Shown: positions 1 through 8,760, numbered from the stretch's first letter. The stretch is DNA of 55,573 bases from Sporosalibacterium faouarense (GCF_016765695.1 NZ_JAETGO010000007.1:1-55573), one strand, 5' to 3'. Notes: generated by a model from the sequence alone, not told the origin. Numbers and translations are program-made.

Positions 1-12
1 GATTTTATGGTG

Positions 13-60
13 CTTACATCTCCCACTTATAGAAGATGGGAGACTTACGCACTAGTGGTT
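13..60 (+). mobile_element. Putative right end of an IS200/IS605-like element (partial)
   Basis: TCTCCCA at 19-25 pairs with TGGGAGA at 37-43, and CTT 26-28 with AAG 33-35 around a one-base bulge. The first 17 bases of this hairpin recur in reverse complement at the right edge of the window. Subterminal imperfect hairpins are typical of IS200/IS605 ends, and the right end also supplies the 3' part of the TnpB guide RNA. No transposase is visible here, so the family assignment is inference. Confidence 0.45.
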
Positions 61-222
61 AAATAAAAAGATTGTAGATTATTCATTGGGATGATATTAT
101 GAAATTTATGGATATTAATCTTATGTAAAATTTTAATATGCAATTTCCTAAAATATAATACTATATAAAGATAAAGCAAATACTAATAAAAAAATAAGTA
201 CCAAAGAGAGGATAAAATTACA

Positions 223-1329
223 ATGAATAACTTTTTAAACTTAGGAATAAGTAAAGAGCTTGTGAGTTTACTAAATGAAAATAGAATTGAAGAGCCAACA
301 CCAATACAAGAGCAAAGTATTCCGCAAATACTAAATGGCAATGATATTATTGGGCAAGCACAAACAGGAACTGGAAAGACCTTAGCCTTCTTATTGCCAA
401 CTATAGAGAATATAGATGAGAATTCTAAAGATATTCAGATTTTAGTTATAACTCCTACTAGGGAGTTAGCTCTTCAGATAACCTCAGAGGCTGACAAACT
501 AAAAGCTGCCAAGGAATTAAATATCTTAGCTGCTTACGGTGGAAAAGATGTAAATAAGCAAATAAAAAAATTAAAGAAAAATATACACATTGTTATAGGA
601 ACTCCAGGAAGATTGTTAGATCATATTAGACGAGATACCATAGATTTAAGTAAAGTAAGAACTTTAATTTTAGATGAAGCTGATCAAATGCTAGAAATGG
701 GTTTTTTAAAGGATGTTGAGAAAATAATAAATAGAACTCCTAAAAATCGTCAGACATTGTTTTTTTCTGCTACAATGCCTAATGCTATACGTTCCTTAGC
801 ATCAAGGTATATGAGGAAGCCTATTGAAATTCGCATAAAAAGTGAGAATATAACTTTGGACAAAATTGAGCAGGTTATTGTAGAAACAACTGATAGAAAC
901 AAAAAAGATGAATTACTTAAAGCTATTGAGAAATATAGACCATTTTTAGCAATAATATTTTGTCGTACAAAACGTAGAGTAAGTGATATTAATGGTCTTT
1001 TAAAGAGTGAAGGGTACGATACTGAGGAAATTCAAGGAAATTTAAGCCAAAGAAAAAGAGAAAGAGTGATGAAGCTATTTAGAAAAGCTAAAATTCAGTT
1101 TTTGGTTGCTACAGATGTTGCTGCTCGAGGGTTAGACATAGACAGTGTTACTCATATATTTAATTATGACATACCTGAAGATACAAAAAGCTACATTCAT
1201 CGTATAGGTCGTACAGGTCGAGCAGGAGAATCTGGAAAAGCAATAACTTTTGTAACACCAAAAGACCAAAGAGATTTAAGAAATATTGAGAAACAAATTA
1301 AAATTAAGTTTAAGAAAGAAAAAGTATAA
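223..1329 (+). CDS. DEAD-box RNA helicase, short form
   Basis: ATP-dependent RNA helicase of 368 residues acting on structured RNA in the cytoplasm. All core motifs are visible in order: Q-motif TPIQEQSIP near residue 26, Walker A AQTGTGKT near 46, PTREL, TPGR, DEAD (ILDEADQM) near 148, SAT, ARGLD and HRIGRTGR. The protein stops about 25 residues after the last motif with a basic tail (KIKFKKEK), so it has only the two RecA-like lobes and no RNA-binding extension, unlike the 527-residue helicase at 21279. The start ATG follows an AGAGAGG ribosome-binding site. Family assignment is certain; the RNA substrate is unknown. Confidence 0.93.
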   Translation: MNNFLNLGISKELVSLLNENRIEEPTPIQEQSIPQILNGNDIIGQAQTGTGKTLAFLLPTIENIDENSKDIQILVITPTRELALQITSEADKLKAAKELNILAAYGGKDVNKQIKKLKKNIHIVIGTPGRLLDHIRRDTIDLSKVRTLILDEADQMLEMGFLKDVEKIINRTPKNRQTLFFSATMPNAIRSLASRYMRKPIEIRIKSENITLDKIEQVIVETTDRNKKDELLKAIEKYRPFLAIIFCRTKRRVSDINGLLKSEGYDTEEIQGNLSQRKRERVMKLFRKAKIQFLVATDVAARGLDIDSVTHIFNYDIPEDTKSYIHRIGRTGRAGESGKAITFVTPKDQRDLRNIEKQIKIKFKKEKV

Positions 1330-1417
1330 TAAAATTTAATATATTAAACCTTTATTAGCATATAATTTTAGAAATATGAAACAATAAAAAATAAATTATA
1401 ATAATAGAGGTGATTAA

Positions 1418-1687
1418 ATGAAGAATACCAGCAGAGAACGGCAATCGGAAGTAAATTATGAGGTTGAGAGACTACACGTAAAGGATTTAATTGTGGAAAA
1501 AATGAAATTTCAAAATGATGAATTTGGTTACCTGGCAAATGGAAAGTTAAGTGACTATATGAGAGAAATGGACGGAGTTGTAGGAATTAGCGAAGAAGAC
1601 GAGGCTCTTACAATAGAATATGATTTGAACACTACAGATGAGTTAGAATTAAATAGAGCAGCGGAGTATTTTAAAAACTTATTTTAA
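1418..1687 (+). CDS. Hypothetical protein, 89 aa
   Basis: I do not recognise this gene. It has a good ribosome-binding site (AGAGGTGAT) and codes for a hydrophilic, acidic, soluble protein with no signal peptide or membrane segment. The second half, with DGVVGIS, LTIEYDL and a closing helix-like stretch, could be a small alpha/beta fold. It lies about 90 bases after the helicase gene and before a strong terminator, so it may be co-transcribed with the helicase. Confidence 0.65.
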   Translation: MKNTSRERQSEVNYEVERLHVKDLIVEKMKFQNDEFGYLANGKLSDYMREMDGVVGISEEDEALTIEYDLNTTDELELNRAAEYFKNLF

Positions 1688-1708
1688 CCAACATAATTAC
1701 ATTATATT

Positions 1709-1763
1709 AAAACAATAAGGATAAAATATATCATAAAATGATATATTTTATCCTTATTGTTTT
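1709..1763. terminator. Bidirectional intrinsic terminator, 25-bp perfect stem
   Basis: Bases 1709-1733 are exactly complementary to 1739-1763 around a 5-base loop. The stem ends in TTTT on the plus strand and also in TTTT on the minus strand, so it can stop transcription from either side. Confidence 0.85.
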
Positions 1764-1860
1764 ATGGAATTATAACTGAATTTAACATAGAAACACACTT
1801 AAATGTGGAAAATATGTATTTGAAAATTTAATATGATGAGGTTTAATTATTAATGGTAAT

Positions 1861-1889
1861 TTTACACAAATCAAGTGATATGATATAAT
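1861..1889 (+). promoter_or_regulatory. Promoter for the BCCT transporter gene
   Basis: A -35 element TTTACA (1861-1866) is followed after exactly 17 bases by a consensus -10 TATAAT (1884-1889). Transcription would begin near 1896 and give a leader of about 250 nt before the ATG at 2147. Confidence 0.7.
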
Positions 1890-1903
1890 ATTCTAGTCAA
1901 TAA

Positions 1904-1915
1904 TAATCATGATTA
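1904..1915. promoter_or_regulatory. Palindromic putative operator TAATCATGATTA
   Basis: A perfect 12-bp palindrome lies about 15 bases after the -10 element. The same core, extended to 14 bp, occurs at 3814-3827 after the promoter-like sequence of the DUF3841 pair. This position suits a repressor site. The regulator is unknown. Confidence 0.45.
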
Positions 1916-2065
1916 CTTTTTATGCTTTCCACTTTTCATTATGAATGATCCTATCATATTTCATTATTAAACAATGAATAATTTCTAAATAATATTTTAT
2001 TAATTAAGATTAATCAAAATTAAACTTTCTTTAAAATTCCCCCATTTAAGGTATCCACGTTCGAT

Positions 2066-2095
2066 AAGGGACTCCCTTGTTTTTGCTACGCAAAA
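2066..2095 (+). promoter_or_regulatory. Two adjacent short hairpins in the transporter leader
   Basis: AAGGG (2066-2070) pairs with CCCTT (2074-2078) across a 3-base loop and is followed by a T-rich run. TTTTGC (2081-2086) then pairs with GCAAAA (2090-2095) across another 3-base loop. The first could act as a weak leader terminator. No known riboswitch class is recognised. Confidence 0.35.
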
Positions 2096-2146
2096 TTTTA
2101 GTAATCAAATTTAAATAATTAAAAAAATACTAATGAGGAGGATAAG

Positions 2147-3610
2147 ATGGAAAAAAAGAAAAATAACAAGGTATTTTATATTTCAATCGTAATTGTAGTT
2201 CTTACAGTATTGTGGGCATTATTATTTCCTACAAATTTTGGAGCAAAGGCAAATAGTGCATTAGACTTTTTAGTTGCTAAATTTGGGTGGTTTTATTTAA
2301 CGACTTTAAATTTATTTATAGTTTTCTGTATTTGGTTAGCTTCTAGTAAATATGGAAAGATAAAATTAGGTCCTGATGATTCTAAGCCACAATATAGTTA
2401 TATCTCTTGGTTTGCCATGTTGTTTAGTGCAGGAATGGGTATTGGACTTGTGTTTTGGGGAGTGGCAGAGCCATTAAATCATTTTGTTAACCCTATAGGA
2501 GCACAAGGTGGAACTGAAGCTGCAAAATCCTTTGCTATAACTAAATCATTTATGCACTGGGGACTACATCCTTGGGCAAATTATAGTGTATTAGCATTAG
2601 CATTGGCGTATATGCAGTTCAGAAGAAATAAGCCAAGTCTAATCAGTAGTATCTTCATTCCCTTAATTGGAGAAGATAGATCAAAGGGAACTATAGGTAA
2701 AGCTGTGGATGTATTAGCAATATTTGCTACAGTAACAGGAGTGGCAACATCATTGGGACTAGGAACATTACAAATTAATTCAGGATTGAATTATTTATTT
2801 GGAGTACCTCAAAACTCATGGGTACAGCTTGTTATAGTAGTCGTTGTTACAATATTATTTATGCTATCGGCAGCAACAGGATTAAATAAAGGTATAAAGA
2901 TATTATCAAATACAAATATAATAATTGCGGGAATATTACTTGCCCTTGCTATTATTATTGGACCAACGCTCGATATATTTAATAGTTTAGGGAAAGGAAT
3001 ACTAACGTATACAAAAGATTTATTTGTAGAAATTAATCCCTTCGGAAAGGGAAACTGGTATAAGGATTGGACTATTTTCTATTGGGCATGGTGGATTGCT
3101 TGGGCACCATTTGTAGGTACTTTTATTGCTAGGATTTCAAAGGGAAGAACAATAAGAGAATTTGTAATCGGGGTACTATTAGTCCCTGCCACCCTATCGT
3201 TCATTTGGTTTGCTGCTTTTGGAACACTAGGAATGGATGCGGGATTAGAGGTAGCTAATAAAGCTATAACGACAACGGAAACAGCTTTATTTGTAGTTAT
3301 GGAGTATCAACCGTTGGGTGCAATTATTTCATTTGTTGCAATAATACTTTTAGGTACATTCTTTGTTACTAGTGCAGACTCGGCTACTTTTGTTTTAGGC
3401 ATGATGTCTTCAAATGGTAGATTACGTCCTAGCACAGCACGTAAGTTAACTTGGGGAGTTATTCAATCAGCTTTAGCTTTAGCGTTGATGGTAGCAGGTG
3501 GATTGAAAATGCTACAAACTGCATCTATAGTTGTTGCATTTCCATTCGCAATAGTTATGATATTTGCAATGATATCAATGATAAAGGCCCTAAAACAAGA
3601 AAAAATTTAA
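2147..3610 (+). CDS. BCCT-family glycine betaine/carnitine/choline transporter
   Basis: Secondary transporter of 487 residues in the cytoplasmic membrane that takes up betaine-type osmolytes with sodium or protons. It has about 12 hydrophobic segments, the family glycine stretch SAGMGIGLVFWGVAEP near residue 90, and the Trp-rich signature WAWWIAWAPFVGTFIARISK near residue 310, which forms the aromatic substrate box in this family. The length fits OpuD/BetL-type proteins that lack long osmosensing tails. AGGAGG precedes the ATG. It stands alone between a strong promoter and a terminator. The substrate cannot be fixed from sequence; betaine is the most likely. Confidence 0.92.
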   Translation: MEKKKNNKVFYISIVIVVLTVLWALLFPTNFGAKANSALDFLVAKFGWFYLTTLNLFIVFCIWLASSKYGKIKLGPDDSKPQYSYISWFAMLFSAGMGIGLVFWGVAEPLNHFVNPIGAQGGTEAAKSFAITKSFMHWGLHPWANYSVLALALAYMQFRRNKPSLISSIFIPLIGEDRSKGTIGKAVDVLAIFATVTGVATSLGLGTLQINSGLNYLFGVPQNSWVQLVIVVVVTILFMLSAATGLNKGIKILSNTNIIIAGILLALAIIIGPTLDIFNSLGKGILTYTKDLFVEINPFGKGNWYKDWTIFYWAWWIAWAPFVGTFIARISKGRTIREFVIGVLLVPATLSFIWFAAFGTLGMDAGLEVANKAITTTETALFVVMEYQPLGAIISFVAIILLGTFFVTSADSATFVLGMMSSNGRLRPSTARKLTWGVIQSALALALMVAGGLKMLQTASIVVAFPFAIVMIFAMISMIKALKQEKI

Positions 3611-3684
3611 TATAGAGTAGATTCTTATTAAAATTTTTACAATAATATATCACTAACTATAGGATAAATAAGTTTATAAATATG

Positions 3685-3729
3685 AAGGCATAGTATTACA
3701 GTAATTGTGATATTATGCCTTTATTATTG
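3685..3729 (+). terminator. Intrinsic terminator after the BCCT gene
   Basis: Bases 3685-3700 pair with 3706-3721 (two G-T wobbles) around a 5-base loop, followed by TTATTATT. Confidence 0.75.
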
Positions 3730-3813
3730 TAAAGTTTTAAAAAGTAAAATATTTCAATATTAAGCATTATATGAAAATTCTATATGATTATGATACAATA
3801 GGAATGAAGAAAT

Positions 3814-3827
3814 GTAATCATGATTAC
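3814..3827. promoter_or_regulatory. Palindromic putative operator GTAATCATGATTAC
   Basis: A perfect 14-bp palindrome about 15 bases after a -10-like TACAAT (3794-3799), which is preceded at 17 bases by a weak -35 ATGAAA. It shares 13 bases with the site at 1904. It sits in the leader of the two DUF3841-like genes. Confidence 0.45.
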
Positions 3828-3904
3828 TAAATAAAGATTTAATGTTCTTTTTGAAAATATTGTAAATTTTACCATAGTTTATAATAAAATAGGGAGGATA
3901 AGTA

Positions 3905-4465
3905 GTGGGGGAGAAAATAAAGGTTTGGACAAGGCAACACAAAGATATTTTAGACATTCTTGATAAAAAAGGCAGATATACTGTAAAGAAGAAATATATC
4001 GTGGATAAGATGGAAGAACACTCTAATATTTTTCTTGATGTATATGATTGGTATACAAGAAAAGCGCAAGAGATTATCCCTAAACCAAAAGATGTGAAAT
4101 ATCCAATATGGGTATCTCTATCTAATGATTTCATGCTTAGGCCCATTAAAGGAACAGTAGTTTTAGAAATTTGTATAGATGAGGATTTAGTAATTACAAT
4201 GGATATAGATAAGTGGGGAAGGATAGTAAATTATTGGTATGTTCCTTTGAATGATGAAGATGAACAATCCCATAATAGAAAGTTAAAGAAATATGGATTA
4301 AGTGATGGATCAAGTGCATACATGAGTAATTTTTATCCTCATTTAAAGAATGAAATTATTAAAAGCTGGGATAGATTGTTTGATAATTCGTATAGTCTAT
4401 CTGAAGTAAAGCAGGGGACAATTTGGGAGGTAAAGAAAGAATGGATTACAAAAATAATAGAATAA
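3905..4465 (+). CDS. DUF3841-like protein, first of a tandem pair
   Basis: Soluble protein of 186 residues that I place in the DUF3841 family from recollection of its pattern: VWTRQH at the N-terminus, YDWY, PIWVS near residue 62, a W-rich centre (DKWGRIVNYWYVP) and a C-terminal TIWEVKKEWI. No function is established for the family. The start is GTG, with AGGGAGGA placed correctly upstream. It overlaps the next gene by 25 bases, and the two proteins align over their whole length, so the pair arose by duplication. No signal peptide or membrane segment is present. Confidence 0.75.
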   Translation: MGEKIKVWTRQHKDILDILDKKGRYTVKKKYIVDKMEEHSNIFLDVYDWYTRKAQEIIPKPKDVKYPIWVSLSNDFMLRPIKGTVVLEICIDEDLVITMDIDKWGRIVNYWYVPLNDEDEQSHNRKLKKYGLSDGSSAYMSNFYPHLKNEIIKSWDRLFDNSYSLSEVKQGTIWEVKKEWITKIIE

Positions 4466-5028
4466 TTCTATATACAGCTCAATCTTCTGAAGTAATGGAT
4501 ACTATCAATGAAAAGGGGATAAATCATGTAAAGAAAAAACATATAAAAAGAAAGTATGAAGATGTTGCTTCCATATTTTTGAAGTCTTATAATTGGTTTG
4601 TTGGTAGGGCTGAAGATTTGGTTCCTAAGCCCAATGAAAGTGAATATCCTATTTGGGCATTCACCGATATAAAATATACTGGGGCTAATAATGGGAGTTT
4701 TCTGATAACATTAGAAGTCCCCTTTAGTAAAGCAATATTTTTTAGAATAGATGATTGGAATAGAATATTGAACCTTAGGTATTTACCCAAAGATGATGAA
4801 GATGAAAATAGGTATTATAGAAAATTGAGAGATTATAATATTACAGATGAGACTGACATAATTATGAAGCCTTTCTACCCACAATTAAAATCAGAAGTGA
4901 AAAGAAGTTGGGATAATTTATTCAGATTTGATGAGACAATTAAGGAAAATTGCAAAGTTACAGAAGCATTTCAAGTGAGTCTATGGGAAATAAGAAAGGA
5001 TTGGATAATAAATTTAAAAAAAGTTTAA
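4441..5028 (+). CDS. DUF3841-like protein, second of a tandem pair
   Basis: Protein of 195 residues paralogous to the gene before it. Matching stretches include ILYTAQ, YNWFVGRAEDLVPKP, YPIWAF, DDWNRILNLRYLP and SLWEIRKDWI. I chose ATG 4441 because GGGAGG (4425-4430) lies at the right distance inside the end of the first gene; an in-frame TTG at 4423 would overlap that site. The overlap implies translational coupling and a shared role. Function is unknown. Confidence 0.75.
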   Translation: MDYKNNRIILYTAQSSEVMDTINEKGINHVKKKHIKRKYEDVASIFLKSYNWFVGRAEDLVPKPNESEYPIWAFTDIKYTGANNGSFLITLEVPFSKAIFFRIDDWNRILNLRYLPKDDEDENRYYRKLRDYNITDETDIIMKPFYPQLKSEVKRSWDNLFRFDETIKENCKVTEAFQVSLWEIRKDWIINLKKV

Positions 5029-5049
5029 TAGCTGGAAAAAGCAAAAATT

Positions 5050-5094
5050 ACCTCGTATTGAAGCATTACATATGTCAAAAAATACTAACGAGGT
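5050..5094 (+). promoter_or_regulatory. Hairpin able to mask the ribosome-binding site of the 68-aa gene
   Basis: ACCTCGT (5050-5056) is exactly complementary to ACGAGGT (5088-5094), which contains the ribosome-binding site of the gene at 5101. Pairing would hide that site. This is read directly; control of translation is inference. Confidence 0.35.
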
Positions 5095-5100
5095 GATTTG

Positions 5101-5307
5101 ATGAATGAAAAAGATAAAAATATAAAAAACAATCAAATAAATAATGATGAAAATCTAATAAGAGAGATGTCCTATGAGATGGCTGGAGATATTGGGGCTA
5201 TAGATAATGAGGATATGGTAAACAATAGAAAGATTACTTCTGGTGATATGAAAAATCAAAGAAGTAAGCAAGAAAAAAAGAGCTGGAGAACTGAAGGCTG
5301 GAGTTAA
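5101..5307 (+). CDS. Small hydrophilic protein, 68 aa, unknown
   Basis: Not recognised. A strong site (GAGGTGAT) lies just before ATG 5101. The product is highly polar, rich in Asn, Lys, Asp and Glu, with a central SYEMAGDIGAIDNEDMV and a Trp-containing basic C-terminus (KKSWRTEGWS). Small soluble proteins of this composition in sporeformers are sometimes spore components, but it lacks the conserved motif of alpha/beta SASPs. It lies after the DUF3841 pair and before a terminator. Confidence 0.6.
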   Translation: MNEKDKNIKNNQINNDENLIREMSYEMAGDIGAIDNEDMVNNRKITSGDMKNQRSKQEKKSWRTEGWS

Positions 5308-5368
5308 TAATAGAAAAAGGATAATATTTAGATTATAAAACATTAAAATTATATTTAAAAGTAATCTT

Positions 5369-5398
5369 AAGGGATTAAGTCATAGACTTAATCCTTTT
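5369..5398 (+). terminator. Intrinsic terminator
   Basis: GGATTAAGTC (5372-5381) pairs perfectly with GACTTAATCC (5385-5394) across ATA, followed by TTTT. Confidence 0.85.
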
Positions 5399-5520
5399 GA
5401 AATAAGTATGATATAATATTTATAATCTAAAAGTGACTATTAATATGAAACTTCTTCATGTAACTTACATCTCTAGAAAAACTAATATAAATTTAAATTT
5501 TTTAGAAGGGAAATCAAAGT

Positions 5521-5841
5521 ATGCTGGAATTAACTATGGTAACTTTATCATTAGTATTTGGAATTAGTCTTATTTATATTGGGGTTGTCGGGTTAAAAGT
5601 TAAAAGTGTTGATAATGCTTTGACACCTTTCTCATCATTATTTTATTTGATTTCAATAAATGAGAAAATACTATTTAATTACTTAATAATAAGGGTTTTA
5701 ATTAACTACTTAACCAATAGAGATGTCTTATCAAGCTTTTCAAATCATTTCTTACTTACCCTAGATATCATTTTCTTCTTGAGTAACCTATTAATTATCT
5801 TAATCAATAGAATGAAAATAGCAAAACCTTCTCATTCATAA
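5521..5841 (+). CDS. Small membrane protein, 106 aa, unknown
   Basis: Not recognised. It has an N-terminal hydrophobic segment (TLSLVFGISLIYIGVVGL), a moderately hydrophobic centre, and a C-terminal hydrophobic segment (LDIIFFLSNLLIILI). An AGAAGGG site precedes the ATG. It lies about 95 bases ahead of the SecA2-like gene in the same direction, so they may share a transcript. A link to protein export is only suggested by position. Confidence 0.6.
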   Translation: MLELTMVTLSLVFGISLIYIGVVGLKVKSVDNALTPFSSLFYLISINEKILFNYLIIRVLINYLTNRDVLSSFSNHFLLTLDIIFFLSNLLIILINRMKIAKPSHS

Positions 5842-5936
5842 TACTTTCAAAAATTGAAAATGAATTAAAATACTCTTGTGAATAACAAGGGCTATTGTTG
5901 TTTCTAAAAAGACAATGTGAATATAGGAGGCTTAAT

Positions 5937-8312
5937 ATGCTTAAACAATTATCTAATCTTTATAAAAAAGTAGAAAAGTTATATAGTCCAATTGAATACG
6001 ATTTAAACTCATATTATGAGATATTAGGTGAAATAAACAAAATGAACTTTAGAGCACTAGATGATTCAGAAATTAAGGATATTTCTAAGAAACTTATTAG
6101 TATAGTTAAACAAGGGGAATCTATTGAGAATATATTAATTAAAGCTTTTGCTATAGTTAGAGAGGCTTCTTTCCGAGTAATTGGGGAATTTCCCTTTGAT
6201 GTACAAGTAATAGCAGCAATTGCAATGAATCAAGGAAAAGTTGTTGAAATGAAAACTGGAGAAGGAAAAACATTAGCTGCTGTTATGACTGCATACTTGA
6301 ATGCATTAGAAGGAAAAGGAGTTCATATTCTTACATTTAATGATTATCTATCAAAAAGAGATGCATTGTGGATGGGACCAATCTTTGAATTTTTAGGATT
6401 AACTGTAGGCTATGTAGAAGAATCCATGGATGTAAAAGAGAGACAAAAGGCTTACTCTTGTGATATAACATATGTTACTGCCAAAGAAGCTGGTTTTGAC
6501 TACCTCAGAGATTTTTTATGTACCCAAAGAACAAATCTTGTCCATAGAAAATTTAATTTTGCCATAATAGATGAGGCTGATTCTATTTTAATAGATGAAG
6601 CTAGAATCCCTCTAGTTATTGCAGGTGAAGTAGAACAAGATAGTCAGAAGTTATTATATTTAGCAGAAGTAGTAAGAAAGCTTGAAGAAACAAAACATTA
6701 TGAAGTAGATGAGAATCTAATGAATTTGTCATTAACAGATGAAGGATTAGAATATGTGGAAGAAGTGATTGATTGCGAGAATCTTTATGATAACGAAAAC
6801 TTATGGTTACTTGCAAGAGTAAATAGTGCATTACATGCAGAAGTATTACTTGAGAAAGATAAGGATTATATAGTTAGAGACAATAAGGTTGAAATTGTTG
6901 ATGAATTTACAGGGAGAATAGCTAAGAATAGGCATTGGCCTGATAACCTACAAAGGGCAGTTGAAGCAAAGGAAGGAATTGCGTCTAAAAAGAGTGGTAA
7001 AATTTTGGGTTCCATACCACTACAATATTTTCTCAATTTATATCCCAAGGTTTCTGGGATGACGGGTACTGCAGTATCTGATGCTAAGGAGTTTAAAGAA
7101 TTTTACTCATTGGATGTTGTATCCATTCCAACTAACAAGCCATGTCAACGAATAGACCATATGGATTCACTATTCATTAACAAAGGGGATAAAAGTAAAG
7201 CACTAATTGCAGAAATAAATAAAATTCATAAAACAGGACAACCAATTCTCATTGGTACTGGAAGTGTAGAAGAATCGGAGAATTTATTTAAAGAACTTCT
7301 AAAAATTGAAATAGAATGTGAAGTTCTAAATGCTAGAAATGATGAAATGGAAGCCGAAATAATAGCGAAGGCTGGAGAATTTGGAGCTGTAACAGTTTCT
7401 ACTAACATGGCTGGGCGAGGTGTAGATATAAAACTAGGTGGAGACAAAGAACAGAACTATAATGAAGTTGTGAAATTAGGTGGCTTATATGTTATAGGAA
7501 CAAATAGACATGAAAGCTTAAGGATAGATAATCAATTGAGAGGTAGAGCCGGAAGACAGGGTGATCCTGGAGAAAGTAGATTTTTTGTTAGTTTAGAAGA
7601 CGAGTTATTTAAGAGATATGATATTACTAAACTAGTTCCAAATAGTAAAATTAGTAATTGTAAAAATGGAAAAATAGAAGATAGATTAGTTAATAAAGAA
7701 GTGGATAGAATCCAGAGAATTGTCCAAGGGTATAATTCTGATACTAGGAAGCAACTGTGGAAATATTCATATATTATCGAGCAACAGCGAAGAATTATTC
7801 ATAATATGAGGGGCAATATATTATTAAACGACTCAAGTATAGGCATGTTAAGTAAGTTAGCCTCAGATAGATATTCTTCTGATGTTAAAAAGTATGGAGT
7901 GCAATTAGTAAATAAGGTTGAAAGGCAACTAGCTTTATATTTTATTAATAAACATTGGTCGGATTATCTAGAGTATATGGAGTATATTAGAGAAAGTATT
8001 CATTTAGTGATTGTTGGAAGAAAAAATCCCCTAGATGAATTTCATAGAATTGCTATTGAAGCCTTTGATGATATGAGGAATAGGATAGAAGAGGATGTAA
8101 TAAGTACCTTTGATACAATAAAGATTACTGACAATGGAGTAGATATGGAAAGTGAAGGGCTAAATGCACCTTCTTCTACATGGACATATTTGATAGACGA
8201 TAATCCTAATCAATTTAGTCACTTAGGGTTTATTGTTAAGGCAATGGAGCCTATTGCGAAAGGAACACTTTTTACATTGAACTCAATCTATAGGAAAGTA
8301 TTTAGAAAGTGA
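5937..8312 (+). CDS. secA2: SecA2-like accessory preprotein translocase ATPase
   Basis: Motor ATPase of 791 residues that drives proteins through the SecYEG channel. Walker A MKTGEGKT is near residue 104, NDYLSKRDALWMGP follows, the Walker B region reads IIDEADSILIDEARIPLV near 210, and helicase motifs NMAGRGVDIKLGG and QLRGRAGRQGDPGESRFF lie in the second half. It ends without the C-terminal Cys-rich zinc/SecB-binding tail of housekeeping SecA, and it has DEAD where SecA usually has DEVD; both fit SecA2. AGGAGG (5925-5930) fixes the start at ATG 5937; an in-frame ATG at 5895 has no such site. No secY2 or asp genes are adjacent. In Clostridioides difficile SecA2 exports S-layer proteins, which makes the SLH protein at 26746 a possible client (inference). 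Confidence 0.85.
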   Translation: MLKQLSNLYKKVEKLYSPIEYDLNSYYEILGEINKMNFRALDDSEIKDISKKLISIVKQGESIENILIKAFAIVREASFRVIGEFPFDVQVIAAIAMNQGKVVEMKTGEGKTLAAVMTAYLNALEGKGVHILTFNDYLSKRDALWMGPIFEFLGLTVGYVEESMDVKERQKAYSCDITYVTAKEAGFDYLRDFLCTQRTNLVHRKFNFAIIDEADSILIDEARIPLVIAGEVEQDSQKLLYLAEVVRKLEETKHYEVDENLMNLSLTDEGLEYVEEVIDCENLYDNENLWLLARVNSALHAEVLLEKDKDYIVRDNKVEIVDEFTGRIAKNRHWPDNLQRAVEAKEGIASKKSGKILGSIPLQYFLNLYPKVSGMTGTAVSDAKEFKEFYSLDVVSIPTNKPCQRIDHMDSLFINKGDKSKALIAEINKIHKTGQPILIGTGSVEESENLFKELLKIEIECEVLNARNDEMEAEIIAKAGEFGAVTVSTNMAGRGVDIKLGGDKEQNYNEVVKLGGLYVIGTNRHESLRIDNQLRGRAGRQGDPGESRFFVSLEDELFKRYDITKLVPNSKISNCKNGKIEDRLVNKEVDRIQRIVQGYNSDTRKQLWKYSYIIEQQRRIIHNMRGNILLNDSSIGMLSKLASDRYSSDVKKYGVQLVNKVERQLALYFINKHWSDYLEYMEYIRESIHLVIVGRKNPLDEFHRIAIEAFDDMRNRIEEDVISTFDTIKITDNGVDMESEGLNAPSSTWTYLIDDNPNQFSHLGFIVKAMEPIAKGTLFTLNSIYRKVFRK

Positions 8313-8397
8313 GTTAATTTTTGAGTTTATAGGATACAATCTTGCATAAAATCTTAATATTAAAATTTCTTTTTTAAAAGAAAATATTAAAAGATAG

Positions 8398-8426
8398 TTG
8401 ACAATTTTATTTACCATTGATAGAAT
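8398..8426 (+). promoter_or_regulatory. Promoter of the T-box/lysS transcript
   Basis: Consensus -35 TTGACA (8398-8403), a 17-base spacer, and -10 TAGAAT (8421-8426). Transcription should begin near 8433 and enter the T-box leader. Confidence 0.8.
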
Positions 8427-8469
8427 AGCACAAAATAATAATTTAAAAGTATAAACTGATTTTAATTAA

Positions 8470-8760
8470 AAACTGTGAAGAGAAGAGTAGATAAATACTA
8501 GGTTATTACAGAGAACTCCGTTGCTGAGAAGGAGTATAAGTAAGTTTATTGAAAAAAGCCTCTGAGTTGTACAATGGATTCTTATATTAGATAAGTTGAT
8601 ATTGTAACGGGAGCTCCCGTTATAGAGCTAGAGTATAAGCTTATACAGCCGTACTTGAAGAGGCTAATATGGTGACATATTAGTAAAACTAGGGTGGTAC
8701 CGCGAAGTCAAATGGCTCTCGTCCCTAAGACTAACAGTCTTGGGGGTGAGAGTTTTTTTT
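8470..8760 (+). promoter_or_regulatory. T-box leader upstream of lysS
   Basis: tRNA-sensing leader. The T-box AGGGTGGTACCGCG is at 8691-8704. Upstream lie the stem I region with AGTA near 8490, and a stem II/III block with AACGGGAGCTCCCGTTA near 8607. A terminator follows (8716-8760) that competes with the antiterminator containing the T-box. In stem I the likely specifier loop reads GAAAAAAGCC (8551-8560), which supplies an AAA lysine codon at about 8553-8556, matching the downstream gene. The T-box is certain; the exact specifier register is inferred. Confidence 0.93.
8716..8760 (+). terminator. T-box regulatory terminator
   Basis: CTCTC (8716-8720) through AAGACT (8727-8732) pairs with AGTCTT (8736-8741) through TGAGAG (8747-8752), followed by eight Ts. 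It should form when the leader binds charged tRNA. Confidence 0.9.

Larger units (their letters stand above)
1688..2146. other. Non-coding interval between the 89-aa gene and the BCCT transporter
   Basis: About 460 bases without a credible gene. It holds a perfect terminator hairpin (1709-1763), a strong promoter with a palindrome at its transcription start (1861-1915), and two tight hairpins close to the transporter gene (2066-2095). The last part of the transporter leader does not match any riboswitch I know. Confidence 0.7.
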
